Shown piece after piece: positions 1 through 8,642 of a stretch of 64,000 bases of DNA. Source of the DNA: Microbacterium sp. BH-3-3-3 (GTDB lineage Bacteria; Actinomycetota; Actinomycetes; Actinomycetales; Microbacteriaceae); assembly GCF_007679045.1 (NCBI RefSeq), contig NZ_VEFS01000007.1:111383-175382 (forward strand), written 5' to 3'. The notes under the pieces were generated by a model. The model did not search any database. It saw only the letters and a program-made list of their open reading frames with translations, and was not told where the DNA came from. Made by a program: the position numbers and the translations under genes. Position 1 is the first letter of the stretch; each line of letters starts with the position of its first letter.

Positions 1-504
1 GGCTACACCGCAGGCGACGTGCAACCGTGGGTGACGGCCGCCACCGACCCGGCGCGCGAGGGCGTCTCGCTGGAGCAGCACCCCGCGGCATCCGGGAACA
101 TCGTCGCGTGGTCGAAGCTCAGCCGCACCGACTTCTGGCGCGAGCACGACCTGCGCTTTCCCGAGGGCCGCTACTACGAAGACCAAGTGCTCGCGCAGCG
201 CATGTACACCCTCGCCCCCGCCTTCGACACGATCCCCGACGTGGTGGTCGAGTGGCGCCAGCGGCGCGACGGCGGCTCGATCACGCAACGCCTCGGCGAG
301 GTCGACGTGTTGCGCGACTACCTCGAAGCCCTCGGCGAGGGGATTGCCGTGCTTCGTGCCGCGGGAGCCGACGCGGCCGTGCGCGAACGCGGGAAACTGA
401 TCCGCACGCTGGACCTGCCGCCGCTCGAGCGCCTCGCCGAGACGCACCCCGACCCGGCGTACCGCATCGCGCTCGAGTCGTTCACAGCGATGCTGCCCGG
501 CTGA
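1..504 (+). CDS. Family 2 glycosyltransferase, C-terminal part (5' end outside window)
   Basis: The reading frame is open from the first base, so the gene begins left of the window; 167 residues remain. The stretch with Gly-Asn-Ile-Val-Ala-Trp-Ser-Lys, then Asp-Phe-Trp, then Tyr-Tyr-Glu-Asp-Gln is typical of GT-A glycosyltransferases of family 2, where the Glu-Asp pair provides the catalytic base just after the acceptor region. The remainder is a helical tail. Such enzymes transfer sugars from nucleotide donors to cell-surface polymers. The acceptor cannot be told without the N-terminal donor-binding half. The gene converges on the ABC transporter gene at 775-2718. Confidence 0.7.
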   Translation, partial: GYTAGDVQPWVTAATDPAREGVSLEQHPAASGNIVAWSKLSRTDFWREHDLRFPEGRYYEDQVLAQRMYTLAPAFDTIPDVVVEWRQRRDGGSITQRLGEVDVLRDYLEALGEGIAVLRAAGADAAVRERGKLIRTLDLPPLERLAETHPDPAYRIALESFTAMLPG

Positions 505-537
505 CGCGCGGGCGCAGCGCGGCGGGCGCCGCGCTGC

Positions 538-624
538 GGGTGCCGCGGCGCTGGGGGTGCCGCGGCCGCCGGGGGTGCCACGGCCGCCGGGGTGCCGCGG
601 CGCTGGGGGTGCGGCGGCCGCCGG
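538..624. repeat. 17-18 bp GC-rich tandem repeat, about 5 units
   Basis: Units beginning GTGCCGCGGC recur at about 540, 557, 575, 592 and 609, with alternating ends GCGCTGGGG and CGCCGGGG. It lies between two convergent genes and joins directly to the palindrome at 631-695. No coding frame across it looks real. Confidence 0.75.
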
Positions 625-630
625 GATCGC

Positions 631-695
631 GAGACTGCATCTCGCTGACATATCCGTTGCAGCCTGACGTCGGGTTGTCAGCGAGATGCAGTCTC
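631..695. repeat. Palindromic element A, copy 1
   Basis: Perfect 20-bp inverted repeat (left arm 631-650, starting GAGACTGCATCTCGC; right arm 676-695) around a 25-nt spacer containing TTGCAGCCTG. The same arms recur at 24327-24393 and 26769-26835. It sits between the 3' ends of two convergent genes, so it may also stop transcription, but no T-run follows. Confidence 0.9.
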
Positions 696-736
696 ACGCG
701 GTCCCCATGAGTGCAGGCACCCGCGGGGGCCCGGCC

Positions 737-755
737 CCTTCGACAGGCTCAGGGT
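737..755. repeat. Composite repeat B core (CCTTCGACAGGCTCAGGG), single copy
   Basis: CCCCTTCGACAGGCTCAGGG lies about 20 bp beyond the stop codon of the ABC transporter gene. The same core occurs at 52848-52865 and, in tandem and opposite orientation, at 57988-58157. Confidence 0.85.
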
Positions 756-774
756 CCTCCGACGGAACTTCGCG

Positions 775-2718
775 TCAGGCCGGAGCCTCGTCGGCGCGAC
801 GCGAGGGAAGGGCCGCGCGGGCGAGACCCGCTGCGTCGAGCTGTTCCTCGGCGAGCACGAACGACGAGGCCAGCTGCTCGGCGGCGAGGCTCGCGTACAG
901 GCCGCCTCGGGCCAGAAGTTCGCTGTGGGTTCCCGATTCGACGATGCGGCCGGCATCCACCACGTGGATCTGATCCGCGCCGATCACCGTCGACAGGCGG
1001 TGCGCGATCGACAGGGTCGTACGGCCGCGCGACGCCGTCTCGAGGGCCTCTTGCACGATGCGCTCGGACACGGTGTCGAGGGCGCTCGTGGCCTCGTCGA
1101 GCAGCAGCACCGGCGGGTCTTTCAGCAGCACGCGCGCGATGGCGATGCGCTGCTTCTCGCCGCCCGAGAGGCGATAGCCGCGCTCGCCCACGACCGTGTC
1201 GTACCCGGCCTCGAACGACGAGATGACGTGGTGGATGTTCGCCGCCCGGCACGCGGCCTCGATCTCGTCGTCGGTCGCGTCGGGGCGGGCGTAGCGGAGG
1301 TTTTCGCGAACAGTTGCGTGGAAGAGGTAGGTCTCCTGCGAGACGATGCCGATCTCGTCGATGATCGACGCGCGGTCGAGGGTGCGCACGTCGGCGCCCG
1401 AGAACATCACGGCCCCGCCGCTGGCCTCGTACATGCGCGGCGTGAGGTACAGGATCGTCGTCTTACCCGCGCCGGACGGTCCGACGAAGGCGACGTGCTG
1501 ACCGGGCTCGACCGTGAACGAGACGCCGTCGAGCGTCGGACGCGCCTGTTCGGGGGCGTCGGGGTAGCGGAACTCGACGTCGCGGAACTCGATCCGCCCG
1601 ACCGGCCCGGGCGCCGCCGACACCGGCTTCGCGTCGGGCACGTCGACGATCGCGGGACGTAGATCGAGGTACTCGAAGATGCGGGCGAACAGCGCCGACG
1701 AGGTCTGCACATCGAGGGCCACGCGCATGAGGCCCATGAGGGGCATGAGCAGGCGCGCCTGGACTGTGGTGAACGCCACGATCGTGCCGGCGGTGATCGC
1801 TCCGGCGCCTCCGCCGATGAGGTAGCCCGAGACGAGGTAGATGATCGCCGGGACGCTCGACATGATGACCTGGACGACGGCGAAGAAGCCCTGACCGCTC
1901 ATGGCCCGCCGCACCTGCAGGTGCACCTGGTTGTCGTTCTCGGCGTCGAAGCGCGCCGATTCGGTGCGCTGGCGGTTGAACGACTTCGACAACAGGATGC
2001 CGCTGACACTCAGCGTCTCTTGCGTGATCGCCGACAGCTCCGACAGCGACTCCTGCGTCTCGCCGGCGATGCGCGCGCGCACCTGCCCGACGCGGCGCTG
2101 CACGAAGATGAGGAACGGCATGAGCGCGATGGCGATGAGGGTCAGGCGCCAATCGATCAGGATCATCGCCACCAGCGAGGCGATCACCGTCACCGCGTTG
2201 CCGAGGATGCTCGTGACCGTGTTGGTCAGCACGCCCGAGACCCCGCCGACGTCGTTCTGCAGACGCGACTGGATGACGCCGGTCTTGGTGCGGGTGAAGA
2301 AGCCGAGCTCCATCGACTGCAGGTGGTCGAACAGACGGGTGCGCAGGTCGCCGGTCACCCGGTTGCCGACCGTGGCGGTCAGCCACGTCTGGGCGACGTT
2401 GAGCCCCGCCGAGAAGAGGAACAGCACGATCATGATGCTGACCAGCGTCGCGAGCAGCCGCAGATCGGGACTCGAGCCGTCGACGGGGAAGAGCGCGTCG
2501 TCGAAGATGCGCTGCACGAGCAGCGGAGGGATCACGGCCACGGCGGCGCCGACGACCACCAGCACGGCGGTCCAGACGATGCGCCACCGGTAGGGACGGA
2601 AGAGCTCGACCACGCGCCGACCGAGGTTCGCGACCCGCGGCGCCTGCGCGTTGCGGCGCCGCTGCGACTCGGCGTCCACGCCGCGGAACATGCTCCCGCC
2701 CATCCCGCCCATGCTCAT
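775..2718 (-). CDS. ABC transporter, fused permease and ATPase (exporter half-transporter)
   Basis: A 647-residue exporter with an N-terminal transmembrane domain of six helices (about residues 45-345) followed by an ATP-binding domain. Visible motifs are Walker A GPSGAGKTT at 413-421, signature LSGGE at 517-521 and Walker B LLLDE ending near 542, with the switch His in IAHRLS near 572. It would act as a dimer in the membrane and export lipids, drugs or peptides; the substrate is unknown. The frame is open further upstream, but the Met-rich start MSMGGMGG at 2718 is the usual start of this actinobacterial subfamily. A possible leaderless -10 box (TAGGCT) precedes it. It diverges from the drug exporter at 2921. 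Confidence 0.9.
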   Translation of the reverse strand: MSMGGMGGSMFRGVDAESQRRRNAQAPRVANLGRRVVELFRPYRWRIVWTAVLVVVGAAVAVIPPLLVQRIFDDALFPVDGSSPDLRLLATLVSIMIVLFLFSAGLNVAQTWLTATVGNRVTGDLRTRLFDHLQSMELGFFTRTKTGVIQSRLQNDVGGVSGVLTNTVTSILGNAVTVIASLVAMILIDWRLTLIAIALMPFLIFVQRRVGQVRARIAGETQESLSELSAITQETLSVSGILLSKSFNRQRTESARFDAENDNQVHLQVRRAMSGQGFFAVVQVIMSSVPAIIYLVSGYLIGGGAGAITAGTIVAFTTVQARLLMPLMGLMRVALDVQTSSALFARIFEYLDLRPAIVDVPDAKPVSAAPGPVGRIEFRDVEFRYPDAPEQARPTLDGVSFTVEPGQHVAFVGPSGAGKTTILYLTPRMYEASGGAVMFSGADVRTLDRASIIDEIGIVSQETYLFHATVRENLRYARPDATDDEIEAACRAANIHHVISSFEAGYDTVVGERGYRLSGGEKQRIAIARVLLKDPPVLLLDEATSALDTVSERIVQEALETASRGRTTLSIAHRLSTVIGADQIHVVDAGRIVESGTHSELLARGGLYASLAAEQLASSFVLAEEQLDAAGLARAALPSRRADEAPA

Positions 2719-2920
2719 GCGGGCCAGCCTACGTCCGACCACCGACACCGTCTCGCGAGGCCTCGATGTCGGGGCCTCTCGATAGACTCGGCGCGCCCGC
2801 CGCGGCATCCGGAACGAGAAATGTCTCGATGCCGGAATATCCCGCCGGCGGCCGCCGTTGCGTTCCCTGCAGTCGCCCGCGTGGCGCCACGAAGCCCCCC
2901 GTCTCGAAAAGGACCTCGTC

Positions 2921-4414
2921 ATGGCCACCACCGGCACCGTCCCCGTCTCCCGGCCGAACTCCGCGCCCGCCTCGGAGGCCTCGCCGCACCGCTCCGGCCC
3001 GGTGATCGCCCTGCTCGTCGTCGCCGCGTTCGTCGTCATCCTCAACGAGACGACGATGTCGGTGGCGCTCCCCGCGATCATGGCCGACTTCGGCGTGAGC
3101 GCCGCGACCGGTCAGTGGTTGACCTCGGCGTTCCTGCTGACGATGGCCGTCGTCATCCCCCTGACCGGCTTCCTCCTCGAGCGCTTCCCGATCCGCAACG
3201 TCTTCTTCGCCGCGATGGGGGTGTTCGCGGTGGGCACGCTCGTCGCCGCGATCGCACCGGCTTTCGGGGTGCTGCTCGTGGGTCGCATCATCCAGGCGAT
3301 GGGCACGGGCGTGATGATGCCTCTGCTGTTCACCACCGTGTTGAACCTGGTCCCCGCGAACAAGCGCGGCCGCGTCATGGGCGTCGTCACGATCGTCATC
3401 GCCGTCGCCCCCGCGGTCGGTCCGACCGTCTCCGGCCTCATCCTGTCCGCGCTCACCTGGCACGCGATCTTCTGGCTCATCCTGCCCATCGCCCTCGTGG
3501 CCATCGCGCTCGGCGCTCGGTGGGTCCGCAACGTCACCCAGACCCGCCCCGACGCACGATTCGACGTGCTCTCCGTGGTCCTGTCGGCGATCGGCTTCGG
3601 CGGTCTGGTCTACGGCCTCAGCGCGATCGGAGAATCGGCATCCGGACATGCGTCCGTTCCGGTGTGGATCCCCCTCGCCGTCGGCGCGGTCTTCGTCACC
3701 GTCTTCGTGATCCGTCAGCTGCGCCTGCAGCGCTCGGATGCCGCCCTGCTCGACCTCCGCGTGTTCCAGAGCCCGTCGTTCCGGCTCGCGGTCCCGCTGG
3801 TCGCGATCGTCGTGGCCGCGCTGTTCGGCTCGCTCATCCTGCTGCCCATCTTCCTGCAGCAGGCGCTCGGCCTCTCCAGCCTCACCGTCGGCCTCATGCT
3901 GCTTCCGGGCGGCGTGCTCATGGGTGTCATGGCGCCGATCGTCGGCCGCCTCTTCGACCGTTTCGGGCCGACCCCCCTCGTCATCCCCGGAATGGTCATC
4001 GCGGCCGCGGTGTTGTGGACGATGGCACTCACCTTCGACCAGAGCACTCCCATCTGGTGGATCGTCACCGTGTACCTCGGGCTGAATCTCGGACTGGGCC
4101 TCGTCTTCACCCCGCTGATGACCTCGGCGCTGGGCTCACTCCCCCGCCGGCTCTACTCGCACGGCAGTGCCGTGGTGGGCACCGCTCAGCAGGTCGCAGG
4201 AGCCGCAGGCACCGCTGGCTTCGTCGCGATCATGACCGTGTTCTCGAGCACCGCCCTCGCCGGCGGCGCCGATCAGCCCGGCGCCGTCGCGTCGGGTGTG
4301 CACGTGTCGTTCCTCGTCGGCGCGGTCATCGCGACCGCAGCGGTCGTCCTCGCGTGCTTCGTCCGCAAGCCCGCGGAGGCGGAGGAAGCAGACGCTCCGG
4401 TCATCGCGCACTGA
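2921..4414 (+). CDS. MFS drug exporter, DHA2 (EmrB/QacA) family
   Basis: A 497-residue integral membrane protein with about 14 hydrophobic helices. It has a first-helix acidic segment (LNETTMSVALPAI) and, after helix 4, GRIIQAMGTGVMMP, both characteristic of the 14-helix DHA2 proton-drug antiporters. It probably exports hydrophobic or cationic compounds using the proton gradient. The start at 2921 is chosen because AAAAGGA lies 8 bp upstream; the longer open frame from 2858 lacks a ribosome site. It is divergent from the ABC exporter, so the roughly 200 bp between them carries both promoters. No regulator gene is adjacent. Confidence 0.9.
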   Translation: MATTGTVPVSRPNSAPASEASPHRSGPVIALLVVAAFVVILNETTMSVALPAIMADFGVSAATGQWLTSAFLLTMAVVIPLTGFLLERFPIRNVFFAAMGVFAVGTLVAAIAPAFGVLLVGRIIQAMGTGVMMPLLFTTVLNLVPANKRGRVMGVVTIVIAVAPAVGPTVSGLILSALTWHAIFWLILPIALVAIALGARWVRNVTQTRPDARFDVLSVVLSAIGFGGLVYGLSAIGESASGHASVPVWIPLAVGAVFVTVFVIRQLRLQRSDAALLDLRVFQSPSFRLAVPLVAIVVAALFGSLILLPIFLQQALGLSSLTVGLMLLPGGVLMGVMAPIVGRLFDRFGPTPLVIPGMVIAAAVLWTMALTFDQSTPIWWIVTVYLGLNLGLGLVFTPLMTSALGSLPRRLYSHGSAVVGTAQQVAGAAGTAGFVAIMTVFSSTALAGGADQPGAVASGVHVSFLVGAVIATAAVVLACFVRKPAEAEEADAPVIAH

Positions 4415-4691
4415 GGCGGAACCGTGGCCGAGGCGGAAGAGGCCGGTGAGCGGCTCAGCGCGCAGGGAAGCGGAGCCAGACCGGGCCAGCGCGCTGCTCA
4501 CCTCGCACTGATGCGCATACGCGGCGGGCACAGACCCGTCTCGATGTCACCCCTGGGATGCGGAAGCGGCGCCGCCAGTACGACGAAAGTGACGCGGGTC
4601 GACTAAGGCGTCGCCGCGCGCACGCGAAAGCCGCACCGTCCGCACGAGGGAGCGCGACCCTCCGCGGCTCCGCCGGCGCGTCAGCGCCGGA

Positions 4692-4829
4692 TCAGATCGA
4701 GCAGGAACCGCCGCCGCAGCACTGCGAAGCGGAGGGCTTGTCGTCGTCGGTCTCGACAGCGGGTGCACTCAGCAGCGTGATGAGCGGCTTGGATGCGAGG
4801 GCCGTGTCGGACGTAGGTTCACCGGACAT
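4692..4829 (-). CDS. Small Cys-rich-tail peptide, 45 aa, unknown function
   Basis: A 45-codon reading frame starts at ATG 4829 and ends with the tail QCCGGGSCSI. The Cys-Cys-Gly3-Ser-Cys ending could bind a metal ion or be modified; this is inference. I do not recognise a named family. The N-terminal part is soluble and the middle acidic (ETDDDK). A TAGGAT box lies about 11 bp upstream on the same strand, so the gene may be leaderless. The frame is short, so coding status rests on the ordinary codon use and the tail. Confidence 0.55.
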   Translation of the reverse strand: MSGEPTSDTALASKPLITLLSAPAVETDDDKPSASQCCGGGSCSI

Positions 4830-4975
4830 GCGCTCGATCCTACGCCTGCGCGAGAGCGCAAGGGCCGCCGCGCGGGACTACCGCCGCCCCGCGGCATCCG
4901 CAACCCCCGTCTCGCCCACGGCGGCCGTTCCTAGCGTGGGATCACCCCCGATCGACAACAAGAGAGGCGTTCGAC

Positions 4976-5524
4976 ATGACCGATCTGAGCGGAAAGCGCA
5001 TCGCGTTCCTGGCCACCGACGGATTCGAAGACAGCGAGCTCACCAGCCCGTGGGAGGCCGTGACCTCCGCCGGCGCGGAGGCCGTGCTCGTCTCGCCGAA
5101 CGACGGCAGCATCAGCGGCGAGAAGGGTCACGAGCAGAAGGTCGACCTCTCGGTCTCCGGTGCCTCTGCGGGCGACTTCGATGCCCTCGTGCTCCCCGGC
5201 GGCGTGCAGAACGCCGACGACATCCGCATCGTGAAGGACGCCGTGTCGTTCACCCGCGGCTTCTTCGACCAGCACAAGCCGGTCGCCGTCATCTGCCACG
5301 GCGGATGGATCCTCACCGAGGCCGACGTGCTGAAGGGCCGCACGCTCACCAGCTACCCGACGCTGCAGACCGACCTGCGCAATGCCGGCGCCACGTGGGT
5401 CGACGAAGAGGTGCACGTCGACCAGGGCCTGGTCTCGAGCCGCAACCCCGACGACCTGCCCGCGTTCAACGCGAAGCTCGTCGAAGAGGTCGCCGAGGGG
5501 AAGCACTCCGGCCAGACGGCCTGA
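4976..5524 (+). CDS. DJ-1/PfpI family protein (type 1 glutamine amidotransferase-like)
   Basis: A 182-residue single-domain protein. The nucleophile elbow is AVICHGGW with Cys107, preceded by the acid residue in DGFEDSEL (about 16-22), and His108 follows the Cys as usual in the PfpI branch. Members act as deglycases, glyoxalase III enzymes or chaperones; which applies here cannot be read from sequence. AGAGAGG lies about 9 bp before the ATG. It is transcribed alone and ends at a strong hairpin at 5539-5568. Confidence 0.88.
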   Translation: MTDLSGKRIAFLATDGFEDSELTSPWEAVTSAGAEAVLVSPNDGSISGEKGHEQKVDLSVSGASAGDFDALVLPGGVQNADDIRIVKDAVSFTRGFFDQHKPVAVICHGGWILTEADVLKGRTLTSYPTLQTDLRNAGATWVDEEVHVDQGLVSSRNPDDLPAFNAKLVEEVAEGKHSGQTA

Positions 5525-5538
5525 GCTCCCCCGTTGAC

Positions 5539-5568
5539 GAGGGCCCCGGACTCCGGTCCGGGGCCCTC
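5539..5568 (+). terminator. Hairpin after the PfpI-like gene
   Basis: Arms GAGGGCCCCGGA (5539-5550) and TCCGGGGCCCTC (5557-5568) form a perfect 12-bp stem with a 6-nt loop, 14 bp after the stop codon. No T-run follows, as is common in high-GC actinobacteria. Confidence 0.8.
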
Positions 5569-5575
5569 GCTCGCG

Positions 5576-5632
5576 TGAGGGGTCAAAAAGTGTCGCCGAG
5601 GAGTGCGCCAGGCGACACCTTTCGACCCCTCA
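5576..5632. repeat. Long inverted repeat at the edge of the 63-bp repeat array
   Basis: TGAGGGGTC...TGTCGCC at 5576-5597 pairs with GGCGACA...GACCCCTCA at 5611-5632, with a short mismatch in the middle of the 22-bp arms. The right arm is the start of the first 63-bp unit. It could end transcription from either side. Confidence 0.75.
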
Positions 5633-5790
5633 TGCGCGGGAAGACGGGCAGGCGGGGGGGGAGGCGTGCGCCAGGCGACAGTTGTCGACCCCGTCACGCG
5701 CGGGAAGACAGGCAGGCGGGGCCGAGGCACGCGCCAGGCGACAGTTCTCCACCCCTCACGCCGAGGAGGACTGGCACGCGGGGCACCACT
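5603..5790. repeat. 63-bp direct repeat, about three units, running into the fpg 3' end
   Basis: The word TGCGCCAGGCGACA recurs at 5604, 5667 and (CGCGCCAGGCGACA) 5730, exactly 63 bp apart. It is followed each time by related GACCCC-TCACGC-GGAAGAC-GGCA-GCGGGG segments. The third unit extends over the last ten codons of the glycosylase gene, so units 1 and 2 look like duplicated copies of that gene's end plus its flank. Confidence 0.8.
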
Positions 5791-6571
5791 GCCCGCCGCC
5801 CTTGGTGCCGGGGATGTCCTCGACCACGCCGGCGCACCCGGGGCACGGCTCGCCCGTGCGCCCGTGCACCTGCATCGCGGCAACCTTCGCGGCCTTCTGC
5901 TCGGCGATCGGCACTCCTCGTCGCGCGAGCACGGCCGCGGTCAGGGTGTCGTGAAGGGCTGCGTGCAGCCGGGTGATCTCGTCGGCGCTCAGGCTCGCCG
6001 CATGCGCCGTCGGGTCCAGCCGCGCCGCGAACATGATCTCGTCGGAGTACGCGTTGCCGATCCCGGCCAGCGTCTCCTGCTCCTGCAGCAGGGCCTTCAG
6101 CTGCTTGCGCCGACCGCCGAGCGCGGTCACGAGCATCTCGCGCGAGAACGCCGGGTCCGCGGCATCCGGACCCAGCTTCGCCACCGCGGGCACCTCATCG
6201 GCGGCGTCCGCCACGTGAAGCTGCACCGAGAGCCACTCGCCCGCGTCGGTGATGCCCAGGATGCCGTGATCGAACGCGACCCGCGCGATCACCGCGGCCG
6301 CGGACTCGACCTCTGCGACCCCCGCGTCCTGCCAGGTCGCCCATCCCGCCCGGCCGAAGCCGAGCGCGAGGTGCACCCCGTCGAGGTCGAGGTCGATGTG
6401 CTTGCCGAACCGCGTGACCGCGGTCACGCGCCGGCCGATCAGTTCGTCGAGGGGACGGGCACGCGTCTTGCGCGCCCGCCCTTCGACGAGGTCGACCCCG
6501 ACGACCTCGTGACCGCGGAGGCGCTCGCGCAGGAACAGCGCGAGCGCCTCGACCTCGGGTGCCTCAGGCAT
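5756..6571 (-). CDS. Fpg/Nei family DNA glycosylase with zinc finger
   Basis: A 271-residue base-excision repair enzyme. The N-terminus MPEAPEVEAL keeps the catalytic Pro2 and Glu3. The helix-two-turn-helix region carries the family's GIGNAYSDE motif. A C-terminal zinc finger is formed by Cys243, Cys246, Cys263 and Cys266. It would remove oxidised bases (8-oxoguanine or oxidised pyrimidines) and nick the abasic site. It could be the Nei-like branch; the choice between the two is uncertain. Its last codons form the third unit of the 63-bp repeat, so the tail CQSSSA may vary between strains. The stop is close to the flotillin gene, which runs in the same direction upstream. Confidence 0.9.
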   Translation of the reverse strand: MPEAPEVEALALFLRERLRGHEVVGVDLVEGRARKTRARPLDELIGRRVTAVTRFGKHIDLDLDGVHLALGFGRAGWATWQDAGVAEVESAAAVIARVAFDHGILGITDAGEWLSVQLHVADAADEVPAVAKLGPDAADPAFSREMLVTALGGRRKQLKALLQEQETLAGIGNAYSDEIMFAARLDPTAHAASLSADEITRLHAALHDTLTAAVLARRGVPIAEQKAAKVAAMQVHGRTGEPCPGCAGVVEDIPGTKGGGQWCPACQSSSA

Positions 6572-6584
6572 GTCGGCGCTGCTC

Positions 6585-8000
6585 TCAGGCTCCGGGCTCG
6601 GATGCCGTGGGGGCGGTCGACGGCGCCGGAGACGCGGGCGTGGTGCCGGTGGCGGCGGGCCGCTGCGTCGACTCGGCGAAGGCGTCGGCCATCGCGCGGC
6701 CCTGGATGATCTGCGTCAGGTCGATGCCGGTGGCGGCCTTCACGGCCTCGAAGGACGAACGCAGGCCCGTCGCCGACTCGGTCGCGAGGTGACCGCTGGC
6801 CCCCTCGCCGCCGAGCACGGTGATGTTCCCGACGCGGTCGTAGCCCTTGGCGAACTCCGCCATCATCGGCACCAGCGACTCGAGGGCGCGCTGGGCCAGC
6901 AGGGCCTCCTGGTTGTGCGAGAGGGCCTCGGCCTCGGCGCGGATCGCCTCGGCACGGGCCTCACCGGCGAGGCGCACCGACTGCGCGTCGGCTTCGGCGC
7001 GCACGCGCACGGCGGCGGCTTCCTGCTCGGCGATCTGCGCGCGGGCCTGGGCGGCCTTGATCTGCGCGTACGAGTCGGCGTCGGCGTCCTTCTGGCGCTG
7101 GTACAGGTCGGCGTCGGCGACGCGGTTGACCTCGGACTCGAGGCGCGCCTGCGTGTTCTGGGCCTCCTGCTCGAGCACCGCCTGACGGCGCTCGGCGCGG
7201 GCGAGGGCTTCGGCCTGCTCGGCCTCGGCGTTGGCGCGGCCGACCTCGGCCTTGGCCGCGGCGCTGTTCTTGTCGAGCTTGGTCTGCTCGATCAGGTTGG
7301 CCTCGTCGGTGGCGATCTGGCGGGCGCGGATCTCGCGCACGGCGTTGATGCGGGCGACCTCGGCCTCGCGCTTCACGCGCTCGACCTCGGTGGCGCCGAG
7401 CGCCGAGATGTAGCCGTTGCTGTCGGTGACGCCCTGGATCTGGAACGAGTCGAGGATGAGGCCCTGCGACGACAGGTCGCCCTTGATGCCCTCGGCGATC
7501 TGGTCCGACAGGCGCTGACGATCGCGCATCAGCTCCTCGACGGTCAGCGTCGCGACGACGCCGCGCAGCGCACCCTCGAGCTGCTCGGTCGTGAACTGCT
7601 CGATCGCCTTGTCCTGCGAGGCGAAACGCTCGGCCGCGCGACGCACCTGTTCCGGGTCGGACCCGATCTTCACCAGGGCCACACCGCTGACGTTGACCGT
7701 GACGCCGTTCGACGACTGCGCGGTGGGCTCCATCTTGATCTGACGGGCCCGCAGCGAGATCATCTCGCCGCGCTGGGTGAGCGGGTTGACGATCGCTCCC
7801 CCGCCGGTGATCACCGTGATGCGCGACGACTCACCGTCGGCGCCCTTCTGCCGCTTTCCGACGATGACCAGGGCTTCGTCGGCCTTGGCGACGCGGTACC
7901 AGCCGCGGACGACGAGGGCCAGGACCAGGATCACGACGATCGCGACCACCACGACGACGACGGCGATCAGTCCGACTGCTCCGAGAGCGGCGAGTTCCAT
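6585..8000 (-). CDS. Flotillin-like SPFH/band 7 membrane scaffold protein
   Basis: A 471-residue protein with one N-terminal membrane helix (about residues 5-28, very Val/Ile-rich), then an SPFH domain (about 30-200). A long Ala/Glu/Arg/Gln coiled-coil follows (about 210-380) and the tail is low in complexity with Pro/Ala/Thr. Flotillins organise lipid microdomains and oligomerise through the coiled coil. ATG 8000 is preceded by AAGGAG at a good distance; upstream in-frame sequence to 8087 has no such site. It is 13 bp upstream of the fpg gene start, so the two are probably co-transcribed. Confidence 0.9.
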   Translation of the reverse strand: MELAALGAVGLIAVVVVVVAIVVILVLALVVRGWYRVAKADEALVIVGKRQKGADGESSRITVITGGGAIVNPLTQRGEMISLRARQIKMEPTAQSSNGVTVNVSGVALVKIGSDPEQVRRAAERFASQDKAIEQFTTEQLEGALRGVVATLTVEELMRDRQRLSDQIAEGIKGDLSSQGLILDSFQIQGVTDSNGYISALGATEVERVKREAEVARINAVREIRARQIATDEANLIEQTKLDKNSAAAKAEVGRANAEAEQAEALARAERRQAVLEQEAQNTQARLESEVNRVADADLYQRQKDADADSYAQIKAAQARAQIAEQEAAAVRVRAEADAQSVRLAGEARAEAIRAEAEALSHNQEALLAQRALESLVPMMAEFAKGYDRVGNITVLGGEGASGHLATESATGLRSSFEAVKAATGIDLTQIIQGRAMADAFAESTQRPAATGTTPASPAPSTAPTASEPGA

Positions 8001-8173
8001 GCTTCTCCTTCGACGGGTGCCGCCGACGGCAGCACGGGGGAATTGCCTCCAACCTATCCGGGGGGCTCCGGCCGCTGTCCACCCCATCCGCGCACGATCG
8101 CGTCCCCCGACGGGCGGCCGGGAGCGTACCGTTGAAGGTGAGGCGGCCCGAACCGCCCGAAGAAGGGTCCCCC

Positions 8174-8584
8174 ATGAAGATCGTCTCGTCGCAGGACTGG
8201 CGCGATGCCATCCGCTTCGATGTCCCCGTGCTGGTCGCCGACGTCGTTCCGGGCGAAGCCACCCGCTGCGTCGCGTGCGGTGCCGACGGCCCCCTGTACG
8301 ACCGCACCGAGCTGTGGGCGGTGAAGCATCAGCACCCCAAGCACCACGGCGGCTTCGTCCGCTTCTACTGTGAGGCGCACAAGCCGGCCGCTCCCCCGCC
8401 GCCGCCCGCGCCGACCATCGAGGCCCGACGCGCGCGTGCCGCGTCCGCCCCGAAGGAGCGTCGCACCCCGAGCTCGAAGCCGATGCTGATCACCGACCGC
8501 CCGACGCGCACGATGTGCCCCGACTGCTTCGTCGAGGTCTCGGTCGGCGGCGACTGCGGCATGTGCGGCGCCCAGGTCGTCTGA
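8174..8584 (+). CDS. Conserved small protein with four CxxC-type pairs, unknown function
   Basis: A 136-residue protein. A Cys pair CVAC occurs near residue 33 and a single Cys follows in FYCEAH. A C-terminal pair of knuckles, CPDC and CGMC, would bind zinc like a zinc ribbon. A Pro/Ala-rich linker joins the halves. I recall homologues in this family of bacteria being labelled glucose-6-phosphate dehydrogenase, but nothing here resembles that enzyme. GAAGAAGGG lies before ATG 8174. It is divergent from flotillin and convergent with the epimerase gene across a shared terminator. Confidence 0.75.
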   Translation: MKIVSSQDWRDAIRFDVPVLVADVVPGEATRCVACGADGPLYDRTELWAVKHQHPKHHGGFVRFYCEAHKPAAPPPPPAPTIEARRARAASAPKERRTPSSKPMLITDRPTRTMCPDCFVEVSVGGDCGMCGAQVV

Positions 8585-8590
8585 CCGCCT

Positions 8591-8636
8591 GAACGACAGA
8601 ACCGCCTCGGATCACTCCGGGGCGGTTCTGTCGTTC
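8591..8636. terminator. Bidirectional terminator between convergent genes
   Basis: A perfect 16-bp stem (8591-8606 with 8621-8636, arm GAACGACAGAACCGCC) and a 14-nt loop lie 6 bp from each neighbouring stop codon. Confidence 0.88.
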
Positions 8637-8642
8637 GTGGGC

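Noticed and set aside
775..3081. A 768-codon version of the ABC exporter
   Set aside because: The additional 121 residues are Arg-rich, lack homology features and overlap the start of the divergent MFS gene.
1921..4449. An 842-codon plus-strand frame across the ABC exporter and MFS genes
   Set aside because: Arg/His-rich composition without domains; it crosses two well-supported genes and their shared promoter region.
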